Assembly: GCF_007827975.1 (NCBI RefSeq)
Contig: NZ_VITT01000002.1
Strand: one strand, 5' to 3'
Length of the DNA: 64,000 bases
Origin: Nitrospirillum viridazoti
Lineage (GTDB): Bacteria; Pseudomonadota; Alphaproteobacteria; Azospirillales; Azospirillaceae
A program made the translations under genes and the position numbers. Below, one piece after another: positions 40,028-48,323 of the stretch (positions are counted from its first letter, which is position 1; the number at the start of each line of letters is the position of its first letter). The notes under the pieces were generated by a model that was not told the origin of the DNA, ran no database searches, and saw only the letters and a program-made list of their open reading frames with translations.

Positions 40028-42796
40028 CTACCCCAGCATGCTGGACAGCAACGCCCGCAGCTGCGCCGGATTCAGCGGCTTCTTCAGCATCCAGTACTGG
40101 TGCTGCTTCACCTGGGCCTCGACCTCCGGCGTATGGTCGGCGGTGACGATGATGGCAGGTGGGGCTAGGCCGGTGCCGGCGGCGATGACCTGGCGCAGGC
40201 GGGTGACCTCATCCGGGCCGGTGTGGCCATCGCCCAGGTGGAAGTCGGCGATCAGGGCGTCGGGCGGGCGGGGCAGGCGGCCCAGCACTTCCAGCGCTTC
40301 CTCTCCGGTGGACGCCACCGCCGCCTCGCAGCCCCAGGTGGACAGCAGCGCCTGCATGCCCATCAACGCGCTGGGCTCGTCATCCAGGACCAGGACCAGG
40401 GTTCCGTCCAGGGGACGGGCGTTGCCCTCACCGGCCACACGGCGGGCGACGGCCGAGGCCGTCATGGTGCCCAAGGGCACGGCGACGGAGAAGATGGAGC
40501 CGCGGCCGACCATGGACCGGGTTTCCACCGTCACGTCCAGTACCTTGGCCACGCGGCGCACGATGGCCAGACCCAGGCCCATGCCCCGGCCGGTGGCGCG
40601 GGTGCGTCCCTCACCCTTGGTCGAATTCCCAATGGGGCTGCCCAGCATGGGCCCGCGATGCAACTGATGGAATTCCTTGAAGATCTCATCCAACTGGTCG
40701 GCGGGTATGCCGGGGCCGCTGTCCCATACCTCGATGCGCAAGGTGTCACCCCGGCGGCGGCAGCCCAGCAGCACGCCCCCGCGCTGGGTGTAGCGCACGG
40801 CGTTGGACAGGAAATTCTGCACGATGCTGCGCAGCAGGCGGATGTCGCTGCGCACCACCGCGCGCGACGGCACATAGCGCAGGGCCAGCCCTTGTTCCTG
40901 CGCCAGCACCTGGTGCTCGGTGGACAGGGGCCCCAGCAGACTGCCGATGGGGAAGTCCACGATTTCCGGCGACACCGCCCCGGCGTCCAGCTTCGAGATG
41001 TCCAGCAGGGCGTCCAGCAGGCCTTCCACCGCCCCCAGCGACACGTCGATGTTGTCGATCAGCGACCGGTTCTTGCGCGTATGCTCCAGCTCCGCCAGGG
41101 CCGACACGAACAGCCTGGCGGAATTCAGGGGCTGCAGCAGGTCATGGCTGGCGGCGGCCAGGAACTTGGTCTTGGACAGGTTGGCCTGCTCCGCCTCCAC
41201 CTTGGCGGATTGCAGGGCGCGCTCCACCTCCCGCCGCTCCGCGATCTCCTGCTGCAGCTGGCCGTTCAGGGCGGTCAGCGCCGCGGTGCGCTCGGTCACC
41301 CGCCGCTCCAGCGTCTCGTTCGCCTCCTTGATGGCAGCGTCGGCGCGTCGCCGTTCCGTAACGTCCTGCATCAGCGTGAAAAGGCCCAGGATCACGCGAT
41401 CCTGGTCGGCATGGGGTAGGCCGATATGGGGCACGAAGGTGACATGGGCGTAGCGCGGCTCCGCCAGATTGTCCGGATCGCCGGTGGGCGTCAGCTCCAC
41501 CTCGAACGACACGATCTGCCCGGCCAGGGCCTGGCGGATGTAGGCGCGGCTGCGCTCGTAGAAGGCGGGGGCCAGCACGTTGCGCATGCGCCGGCCCAGG
41601 ATGGCCGTTTCCGGCCGGTGCAGCCATTGCCGGTAGGGGGCGTTGACGAACTGGTAGCGCTCGTCCGCGTCGGCATAGGCGATCAGGGCCGGCATGGCAT
41701 CCGTCACCAGGCGGATGCGCCGCTCGCTGTCGCGCAGCGCCTCTTCATTGCGCTTGCGCTCGGTGATGTCGGTGAAGGTCAGGACGAAGCCGCCGTCGGG
41801 CATGGGGTTGCGCTCGATATCCAGCACCCGGCCGTTGAACCAGGTCTGTTCCAGCCGCAGCGGCAGCGGGTTGTTCTGGGGGTCCAGGAAACGCGGCTCG
41901 CTAATGCCATGGGCCAGCAGGCCGTCATTGAAGCGCTGGAAATCGGCGAAGACGGCGCCGCGCCGCACGCAGCGGGGCGTCAGGTCCAGCAGGCGCACGA
42001 ACTCGTTGTTCCAGGCCACCAGCGCCAGTTGGGCGTCGTACACCGCCACGCCTTGGAAGATGTTGTCCAGCGTGGCCTGCAGCAGGGTGCTCTTCTGCGC
42101 CAGCGCCGCCTTCCACTGCTGCGTTTCCCGCCGTTTCAGGGCGGTGATGTCGGTGTAGATAGCGACGACGCCGCCGTCATTGGTGCGCTTTTCGTTGATC
42201 TGCATCCAGCGGCCGTCGCTCAGCGCGTGGACGGTGGGCCCCTGGCAATCGGCATGCTGGCGCAGGCGGCGGCGGACCCAGCCGTCGGGATCGCGATAGG
42301 CGTCCATCACGCTTTTGCGCTGCACCGCCAGATGCACCATGTCGCTGAACGACATGCCGGGGTGGACGTCGCCCGCCATGCCGGGCCAGAAGCTGAGATA
42401 GTCCTGGTTGAACAGCACCAGCCGGTCGTCGGCATCGAACAGGGCGAAGCCGCCGCTGACCGCCTCGATGGCGGTGAACAGGCGCAGGCGGGCCGTTTCC
42501 GCCTGCTCCCGCGCCATGGCGGCTTCCTGATAGGATTGCTCCAGGTCAATCAGCGCCTCTTCCAGCGACCGGGTGCGCGACCGGACCTGATTCTCCAGGC
42601 TGATGGCGGTCTGGAAAAGCGAAAAGGCTGAGCCCTGGCCGTCCACATGGCGCTCCACCCGGTCCATCAGCGACTGGTTGATGCGCGTCAGCTTCGCCAC
42701 CTGCTGTTCCAGGTCGGCGATGCGGCGCGCCGCATCCGCGTCGGCCGGCACCGGGGCTGCGTCCCGGTTGGCGGGCAGGGGCTTGGGAATGATCAT
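40028..42796 (-). CDS. Soluble hybrid sensor histidine kinase with PAS domains, 922 aa
   Basis: No membrane spans are visible. Residues 25-105 are coiled coil, followed by three PAS-like regions (about 108-225, 235-350 and 360-485). A further coiled coil (490-545) leads to HisKA with His551 in AASHDLLQPLNSARLF. The ATPase has NFLSNAVRYT, WDSGPGIPADQ and GMGLGLAIVRRVAKVL. The receiver domain begins about 798 with Asp851 in LIADFHLGD as phospho-acceptor. An insertion of about 20 residues (from LHRGPMLGS to TRATGRG) widens the ATP lid. This matches hybrid kinases of the ErcS'-type linked to quinoprotein alcohol oxidation. Its start overlaps the upstream FIST gene by four bases (ATGA). Confidence 0.88.
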   Translation of the reverse strand: MIIPKPLPANRDAAPVPADADAARRIADLEQQVAKLTRINQSLMDRVERHVDGQGSAFSLFQTAISLENQVRSRTRSLEEALIDLEQSYQEAAMAREQAETARLRLFTAIEAVSGGFALFDADDRLVLFNQDYLSFWPGMAGDVHPGMSFSDMVHLAVQRKSVMDAYRDPDGWVRRRLRQHADCQGPTVHALSDGRWMQINEKRTNDGGVVAIYTDITALKRRETQQWKAALAQKSTLLQATLDNIFQGVAVYDAQLALVAWNNEFVRLLDLTPRCVRRGAVFADFQRFNDGLLAHGISEPRFLDPQNNPLPLRLEQTWFNGRVLDIERNPMPDGGFVLTFTDITERKRNEEALRDSERRIRLVTDAMPALIAYADADERYQFVNAPYRQWLHRPETAILGRRMRNVLAPAFYERSRAYIRQALAGQIVSFEVELTPTGDPDNLAEPRYAHVTFVPHIGLPHADQDRVILGLFTLMQDVTERRRADAAIKEANETLERRVTERTAALTALNGQLQQEIAERREVERALQSAKVEAEQANLSKTKFLAAASHDLLQPLNSARLFVSALAELEHTRKNRSLIDNIDVSLGAVEGLLDALLDISKLDAGAVSPEIVDFPIGSLLGPLSTEHQVLAQEQGLALRYVPSRAVVRSDIRLLRSIVQNFLSNAVRYTQRGGVLLGCRRRGDTLRIEVWDSGPGIPADQLDEIFKEFHQLHRGPMLGSPIGNSTKGEGRTRATGRGMGLGLAIVRRVAKVLDVTVETRSMVGRGSIFSVAVPLGTMTASAVARRVAGEGNARPLDGTLVLVLDDEPSALMGMQALLSTWGCEAAVASTGEEALEVLGRLPRPPDALIADFHLGDGHTGPDEVTRLRQVIAAGTGLAPPAIIVTADHTPEVEAQVKQHQYWMLKKPLNPAQLRALLSSMLG

Positions 42797-44175
42797 GTCC
42801 CACCGATGGCGACGCCGGTGAAGGTCTGGTTCACGTGCATGGACATGTACTGCTCGCCATAGGTGCAGAAGCCGGTGACGCGGTGGGCGACGAACAGGTC
42901 CGACACGGCGGCCTTCAGGTTGCGCTGTTCCGTTTCCAGGTTCCGCAAGACGCAATCGAACCCGATGATGGCATCCAAGGGACCGATCTCCCGTTCCAGC
43001 CGGCGGAACAATTCATGGAGATTTTCCACGATATCGATGCCGCGCGCCACCGTCAGCACCAAGCCCTCGTCGATGGCGCAGTGGAAGGTCAGGCTGTTGT
43101 CCGGGTTCACCTTCTGGATGGAGCGGACGTGGTACTGGCCGCCCACCCGCACCACCACGGGGTGGGCGGCGAAAATCTTGGGCGTCAGCGGCTCGTTCGA
43201 CAGGCCCACCAGGCGGGCATATTCCAGGGCCGCCGGCTCGGCGTTGATCTCGAACACCCGGCGGGTTTCCAGGTCGGCGCCGGTCACCACCATCTTGTGT
43301 TCCGTAGGCACGAAATGCTCCGTCTTGAAGACGGAGAAGCGCCGGCGGGTGGTGATCACCAGCAGGATGGCGGCATCGCTGACGCAGCGGCCCTCATGCA
43401 GGACGACGGTGGATTTGAAATCCAGCCCGTCGCCGGCTGACCCGCCGATCAGCGGCAGGCCCGCCAACGCGTTGCCGATGGCGCTGACCAGCTGTTCCTC
43501 GCGCGTCGACAGGCCGTCGACCAGCAGCAGGCCGAAGCCGGGCCGCCCCTGGGCCTGGGCATGGCGTTGGGACACCAGTTGATGCGTCCGCTCGATGGTG
43601 TTGGCGATCTGGAATTGGCTCAGCCCCTCGAACAGGGCGGAATGGACCATGAAATCCGCCGCCGGGAAGCTGATGCCGGTGAGGCCGTTGCTGATGTAGC
43701 CGAAGGGCGTGATCTCCCCCGCCGTGGTGCAGCCGAAGACGGGTGTTGAACCGAACGCCTCCTTCAGCGCCACCAGCATCTCCTCCCGGTCATAGGCGGG
43801 GGAGAAGAAGACCAGGATGCCGGCCGCGTCGCCGCCGTCCCCGATCTGCTGACGCAGCTCCGCCACCGCCGCGTGGGCGTCCGTCTTGTCGGACCCGCCA
43901 CGGCGCAAGGGCACGGTGGGCCCGCCGTCGCCGCGGGCGCGCGTCCGCCCCGACGCCACGGGGAAGGGGGGCATGGGGAAGGGGGGAAGGGGCGGCAGGG
44001 AAGGGGCCGGGGGCACGGGGGCGGTACCGTTCATCCGCGGCGGGGTGCTGCTGGACCGCGCCGCGACCTTGGGTTTGGTTGGGGATGTGGCGCCGGGCCC
44101 GTCAACGGGGCGGGTCTTGGCACCGGGGGGCGGTCCACTATGGGATTGGCCGCTGTCGCCAGGCTTGGTTTTCAT
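42793..44175 (-). CDS. FIST-domain signal-sensing protein, 460 aa
   Basis: FIST domains are sensory modules that bind small ligands such as amino acids. Residues about 1-95 are a Pro/Gly-rich unstructured leader (PAPSLPPLPPFPMPP). The FIST N domain follows (GILVFFSPAYDREEMLVALKEAFGSTPVFGCTTAGE; GISFPAADFMVHSALFEG; GLPLIGGSAGDGLDFK). The FIST C domain continues to the end (FHCAIDEGLVLTVARGID; AIIGFDCVLRN; GFCTYGEQYMSMHVNQTFTG). Translational coupling to the hybrid kinase by an ATGA overlap indicates that the two work as one sensor. ATG 44175 was chosen; ATG 44034 is a shorter alternative. Confidence 0.87.
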   Translation of the reverse strand: MKTKPGDSGQSHSGPPPGAKTRPVDGPGATSPTKPKVAARSSSTPPRMNGTAPVPPAPSLPPLPPFPMPPFPVASGRTRARGDGGPTVPLRRGGSDKTDAHAAVAELRQQIGDGGDAAGILVFFSPAYDREEMLVALKEAFGSTPVFGCTTAGEITPFGYISNGLTGISFPAADFMVHSALFEGLSQFQIANTIERTHQLVSQRHAQAQGRPGFGLLLVDGLSTREEQLVSAIGNALAGLPLIGGSAGDGLDFKSTVVLHEGRCVSDAAILLVITTRRRFSVFKTEHFVPTEHKMVVTGADLETRRVFEINAEPAALEYARLVGLSNEPLTPKIFAAHPVVVRVGGQYHVRSIQKVNPDNSLTFHCAIDEGLVLTVARGIDIVENLHELFRRLEREIGPLDAIIGFDCVLRNLETEQRNLKAAVSDLFVAHRVTGFCTYGEQYMSMHVNQTFTGVAIGGT

Positions 44176-44462
44176 GGGTCCATCCGGGTGCGGTGCGGTG
44201 GCCGAAGGGCCGCATGCGAACCGCCCCCATGATTTCATAGGCTTGCTCCAGCGTGCGCAAGCGGCCGGCAACCCGCAACGGTTCTTTAGTTCTATTGCGC
44301 GGACAAGGCAAACGACTTCAAGTTTCAAATTAAGGTGGGGCCCAGAAAGACCCCGCCAAACAGCAGGGAAATGATCGGCGCGCGGAAACTTCCGCCGAAT
44401 GGCGTTTTATTGCCATGGCCACCGGGCCGACACCCTGCAAATAAAGCCGGGAGGAAACAAGA

Positions 44463-45926
44463 ATGAAATCCAAGCGGATGGCATTGTTTCTGGGCGTGAC
44501 CGCGATCAGCGGCCTGGCATGTCTGCCGGGATCGATGGCGAAAGCCGACACCACTGACGATCTTCTGGCCAAATTGTTGGCCAAAGGCATCCTGTCCCAG
44601 CAGGAATACGATCAGCTGAAACAGCGCAAGGCGGTCGAGACGCCGCCACCCCCGCCTCCTGCCGCCGTGGCCAGCGCCAGCGCCGCAGCGGCGGCCGCCG
44701 TGCCGCCGCCCGATCCCCTGGCGGTGCGTTGGACGGAAAAGGGCATCGGCGTCCATGTCGGCCCCGTCGACGTCACCCTGTCGGGTGAGATCAACGGCTT
44801 CTACGTCCATGACAGCCCGGACAGCGTGGCGCCCAATCATGTGGTGGCGGGCGGCCTAGCGGCGGTGGGCAGCAGCGACAACTCCTCCATCCGCAACGGC
44901 CTGCTGCCCGGCAACTTCGCCGTGGAGCTGAAGACCCAGCAGGACGGCTATGACATCGTCGCCCATTTCGGCCTCTATCCCGGCCTGAACAACGTGTCCG
45001 GCGTGGGCGGGGCCAATTCCGCCGGTGCCGCCCATGCGCTGGGGACGTCGGGCATCGACTTCCGCCAGCAATACCTGACGGTAGGCACGCCCACCATGGG
45101 CACGGTCAAGGTGGGCCGTGATATCGGCCTGTTCGGCCAGCAGGCCATCCTGAACGACTTCACCTTGTTCGGTGTGGGGTCCACCGGTGGCAACGTGGCG
45201 CCGTCCAACACCTCGCTGGGGCGCATCGGCATCGGCTATGTCTATACCGACTGGTTGCCGCAGATCACCTATACGACGCCCAAGTTCAGCGGCTTTACCG
45301 CCACCGTCGGCATCTTCCAGCCGCTGGACGCCTTCAACTTCTCCGGCCAGTCGGGCACTCTATCCGCCCATGACGATCCGCAGCTGCAGGCCGGCGTGAA
45401 TTATGAGCTGCCGGCCGACGCCAGCAGCTTGGTGAAGGCCCAGCTGTGGGCCAACGTCGTCACCCAGAATCTGAAGAGCGTATCGGCCGCCGAGGCCCTG
45501 CCCCAAGGCCACAGCATCCGCGGCACCGGCTGGGACTTCGGTGCCAAGGTCGACATCGCGGATGCCGAGCTGGTGGCCTATGGCTACACCGGCGACGCGC
45601 TGGGAACCACCGGCCTGTTCTTCGACGGCGTCAGCGCCGCCGGCCAGGCGCGCAGTTCGGACGGCTACTACGTCCAGGGCAGCTACACCTTCTTCAAGAG
45701 GTTCACCCTGTCCGGCAGCTATGGGCTGAGCCGCCTGGGCCTGGCCTCGGGCGAGGTCAACCCCTTGCTGGTGAAGACCAACGAATCCTGGGCCGCCGGC
45801 TGCAAATATAAGCTGACCAGTTGGGTCAACCTGATCTGTGAGTATGCCCATACCACCGCCACGGCCCACGGCGGCAACAAGGCCCAGGAGGACACGATCG
45901 CCGCCGGCGCCATCGCGTTCTTCTAG
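44463..45926 (+). CDS. Outer-membrane porin, 487 aa
   Basis: A signal peptide (MALFLGVTAISGLACLPGSMAKA) precedes a short helical segment (DDLLAKLLAKGILSQQEYDQLKQ) and a Pro/Ala linker. A beta barrel then fills the rest, with many Gly/aromatic strands (VDVTLSGEINGFYVHDS; VKVGRDIGLFGQQ; RIGIGYVYTDWLPQITY) ending in aromatic Phe-Phe. Coiled-coil-plus-barrel porins of this kind form general diffusion pores. GGGAGG lies upstream of the ATG. It lies between the sensor genes and pqqA copy 2, so it may serve uptake of alcohols or of lanthanide chelates, which is only a positional inference. Confidence 0.85.
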   Translation: MKSKRMALFLGVTAISGLACLPGSMAKADTTDDLLAKLLAKGILSQQEYDQLKQRKAVETPPPPPPAAVASASAAAAAAVPPPDPLAVRWTEKGIGVHVGPVDVTLSGEINGFYVHDSPDSVAPNHVVAGGLAAVGSSDNSSIRNGLLPGNFAVELKTQQDGYDIVAHFGLYPGLNNVSGVGGANSAGAAHALGTSGIDFRQQYLTVGTPTMGTVKVGRDIGLFGQQAILNDFTLFGVGSTGGNVAPSNTSLGRIGIGYVYTDWLPQITYTTPKFSGFTATVGIFQPLDAFNFSGQSGTLSAHDDPQLQAGVNYELPADASSLVKAQLWANVVTQNLKSVSAAEALPQGHSIRGTGWDFGAKVDIADAELVAYGYTGDALGTTGLFFDGVSAAGQARSSDGYYVQGSYTFFKRFTLSGSYGLSRLGLASGEVNPLLVKTNESWAAGCKYKLTSWVNLICEYAHTTATAHGGNKAQEDTIAAGAIAFF

Positions 45927-46093
45927 TCAGCCCTTATTCCTCTGATGGCGCCCTCGCCTGTGGGTCACCATGGACGGGGCGCCCATCCAGCGGAACAGTG
46001 GACGGTGCGCGAAGCTTAAAGCCTTGCACCGTAACACGCCTGTCTGCGGCCCAAGGGATGAGGTGGGGCGGAGGGGTGGTACAGTTGGGCACC

Positions 46094-46122
46094 TTGACGG
46101 AAAGGTAATTTAGAATTATTTT
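46094..46122 (+). promoter_or_regulatory. Candidate sigma-70 promoter for pqqA copy 2
   Basis: TTGACG (46094-46099) and TATTTT (46117-46122) are spaced by 17 nt within an A/T-rich patch, 50 nt upstream of the pqqA start. The -35 box matches the consensus at 5 of 6 positions and the -10 box at 4 of 6. Confidence 0.4.
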
Positions 46123-46171
46123 AAATACAGGCGCGGACATGTGGCCGCTCCTCAAAACCGGAGGAAATGTT

Positions 46172-46252
46172 ATGAGCTGGAAGACTCCGAAGATCGTCGA
46201 AATCGCGCTGGGCATGGAAATCAACTGCTACGCTTGCGCGGAAGTGAAATAA
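46172..46252 (+). CDS. pqqA: PQQ precursor peptide PqqA, copy 2 (26 aa)
   Basis: The peptide begins MSWKTPKIVEIALG and ends MEINCYACAEVK, with the Glu16-x3-Tyr20 pair that becomes PQQ. GGAGG lies 7 nt upstream of the ATG. It is the first gene of the pqqABCDE operon, 96 nt before pqqB. A GC-rich inverted repeat (GGGGCCG 46268-46274 and CGGCCCC 46313-46319) in that gap may attenuate read-through so that pqqA is made in excess. The core IALGMEINCYAC is shared with copy 1 upstream of xoxF. Confidence 0.95.
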   Translation: MSWKTPKIVEIALGMEINCYACAEVK

Positions 46253-46348
46253 GCAATTCAACGACTTGGGGCCGCCGCTGGTCTTCCGGGCGTTGGATCC
46301 GGCCGGCCGCGACGGCCCCTTGTGCTTTGCCTTGGCGCTTAAGGACCC

Positions 46349-47266
46349 ATGCATATCCTTGTTCTCGGCGCGGCGGCCGGCGGCGGGTTTCCCCAATGGA
46401 ACTCGCATGCCGAGGCTTGCCGGCGGGCGCGCGCCGGCGATCCGGCGGTACGGCCCCGCACTCAGGCCTCGCTGGCGGTCAGCCGCGACGGCCGGGATTG
46501 GTTCCTGCTGAACGCGTCACCTGACCTGCGGCAGCAGATCGCCGCCAACCCGGCGCTGCACCCCAACCACGGGCTGCGTTCCTCTCCCATCGCGGGTGTG
46601 GTGCTGAGCGGTGGCGACGTCGATGTTATCGCCGGCTTGCTGAATCTGCGGGAACGCCAACCCTTCACCCTGCACGGCACCGCCCGCACCCTGGGCATCC
46701 TGGACGCCAATCCGATTTTCGAGGTGCTGGCCCGTGACGTGGTGGCGCGAAGCGCACTGCCGCTGAACGAGCGGGTGCCCCTCACTGGGGGCGGCATTGG
46801 CGGCGCGGAAAGTGGGCTGTGGATCGAGCTGTTCCCCGTGCCCGGCAAGGTGCCGCTATACCTGGAGGGCCACGACGGTCCACCCCCCATCGTGGAGGGG
46901 GAGGACACGGTGGGCGTGGCGGTGGATGACGGCGAACGCCGCTTCTTCTTCATTCCGGGCTGCGCCGCCATGACGGCGGCGCTGGCGGACCGTCTGCGCG
47001 GTGCCGAGTTGGTGTTCTTCGATGGAACACTTTATACCGATACCGAAATGATCGATGCCGGCCTTGGAAAGAAGACCGGTCTGCGCATGGGACACATGAG
47101 CGTGGACGCCACCCTTGCCGCCTTCGCCGGCCTGGATGTTCGCCGCCGGATCTTCATCCATATCAACAATTCCAATCCCATCCTCATGGACGACAGCCCG
47201 CAGCGCCGGGTGGTTGACCAAGCGGGATGGGAGGTGGCCTTCGACGGAATGGAAATCGCCTTATGA
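46349..47266 (+). CDS. pqqB: PQQ biosynthesis protein PqqB
   Basis: This 305-aa protein has the metallo-beta-lactamase fold of PqqB, an oxygenase implicated in hydroxylating the tyrosine part of the cross-linked peptide. MHILVLGAAAGGGFPQWN, HAEACRRARAGDPAVRPRTQ, VLSGGDVDVIAGLLNLRE and IFIHINNSNPILMDDSPQR are diagnostic. Length fits the family. Its stop overlaps the pqqC start by four bases (ATGA). Confidence 0.95.
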   Translation: MHILVLGAAAGGGFPQWNSHAEACRRARAGDPAVRPRTQASLAVSRDGRDWFLLNASPDLRQQIAANPALHPNHGLRSSPIAGVVLSGGDVDVIAGLLNLRERQPFTLHGTARTLGILDANPIFEVLARDVVARSALPLNERVPLTGGGIGGAESGLWIELFPVPGKVPLYLEGHDGPPPIVEGEDTVGVAVDDGERRFFFIPGCAAMTAALADRLRGAELVFFDGTLYTDTEMIDAGLGKKTGLRMGHMSVDATLAAFAGLDVRRRIFIHINNSNPILMDDSPQRRVVDQAGWEVAFDGMEIAL

Positions 47267-48030
47267 CCGCTGAGCCGCAGGATCGCGTCCTATCGCCGGA
47301 AGAGTTGGAGGCGGCGTTGCGCGCCGTTGGGGCGGAGCGCTACCACAACCTGCATCCCTTCCATAAGCTGCTGCACAGCGGCGCCCTGAACCGGGGCCAG
47401 GTCCAGGCTTGGGCCCTGAACCGCTATTATTATCAAAGCCGTATCCCGGCGAAGGACGCGGTGTTGCTGTCCCGCCTGCCCACACCGGATCTGCGCCGGC
47501 TTTGGCGCAGCCGGCTGGAGGACCACGACGGTTTCCCCGGGGCCGATACCCCCGCCAACGGCGGAATCGAGCGGTGGTTGCGCCTGGCTACGGGCGTGGG
47601 GCTGGATCGCGACTATGTCCAGTCCACCGTCGGCATCCTGCCGGCCACGCGCTTCGCCGTGGACGCCTATGTTTCCCTGGTACGAGACCGCAGCGTGCTG
47701 GAGGCGGTGGCCTCCTCCCTCACCGAGATGTTTTCCCCCACCATCATCGCCGAGCGTGTGTCCGGCATGCTGGCCAATTACGACTTCATCACCCAGGAAA
47801 CCCTGGCTTACTTCACCCCGCGCCTGACCCAGGCGCCGCGCGACGTGGATTTCGCCCTGGCCTATGTGAAGGAACATGCCCGCACGGCGGAGCAGCAGCG
47901 GGGCGCCATCGCCGCCCTGACGGAGAAGTGCAACATCCTGTGGGCCCAACTGGACGCCCTGCACTTCGCCTATGTCGAGCCCGGCTACATCCCGCCGGGC
48001 GCCTTCATACCGGAAGGACGCCGGCGATGA
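47263..48030 (+). CDS. pqqC: Pyrroloquinoline-quinone synthase PqqC
   Basis: PqqC performs the final ring closure and eight-electron oxidation that yields PQQ, without a cofactor. The all-helical fold is marked by RYHNLHPFHKLLHSGAL, QVQAWALNRYYYQSRIPAKDA, EDHDGFPG and SSLTEMFSPTIIAERVSGML, with the His and Tyr residues that line the active site. The predicted size of 255 aa is normal. ATG 47263 overlaps pqqB and its stop overlaps pqqD (ATGA at both junctions). Confidence 0.95.
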   Translation: MTAEPQDRVLSPEELEAALRAVGAERYHNLHPFHKLLHSGALNRGQVQAWALNRYYYQSRIPAKDAVLLSRLPTPDLRRLWRSRLEDHDGFPGADTPANGGIERWLRLATGVGLDRDYVQSTVGILPATRFAVDAYVSLVRDRSVLEAVASSLTEMFSPTIIAERVSGMLANYDFITQETLAYFTPRLTQAPRDVDFALAYVKEHARTAEQQRGAIAALTEKCNILWAQLDALHFAYVEPGYIPPGAFIPEGRRR

Positions 48031-48323
48031 CCGGCGCCGCGACCACGGAAGCGGTGGGTGAGGCGTCGGTGCCGCGCTTTGCCCGGGGCGTGAAGTTCCG
48101 CTTCGATGAAACCAGGAAAAGCTGGATGGTTCTGGCACCGGAACGACTTTTCCTGCCGGATGAGGCGGCCACCGAGATCCTGAAGCTGGTGGACGGCCAG
48201 CGCAGCCTGGGGGCCATCATCGACGACTTGGCCACCCGCTTCGACGTGCCGCGGGGCGAGATGGCAGCAGACGTGGGTGGCATGCTGCGCGACCTGGCCG
48301 AGAAAGGCGTGGTTCTGTTATGA
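48027..48323 (+). CDS. pqqD: PqqA-binding chaperone PqqD, 98 aa
   Basis: PqqD is the RiPP recognition element that presents PqqA to PqqE. RFARGVKFRFDETRKSWMVLAPERLFLPDEAATEILKLVDG is the conserved beta-strand and helix region, and SLGAIIDDLATRF with MLRDLAEKGVVLL completes the winged-helix-like fold. The N-terminal 16 residues are a short extension. Overlaps of four bases with pqqC and pqqE indicate coupled translation. Confidence 0.93.
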   Translation: MTGAATTEAVGEASVPRFARGVKFRFDETRKSWMVLAPERLFLPDEAATEILKLVDGQRSLGAIIDDLATRFDVPRGEMAADVGGMLRDLAEKGVVLL

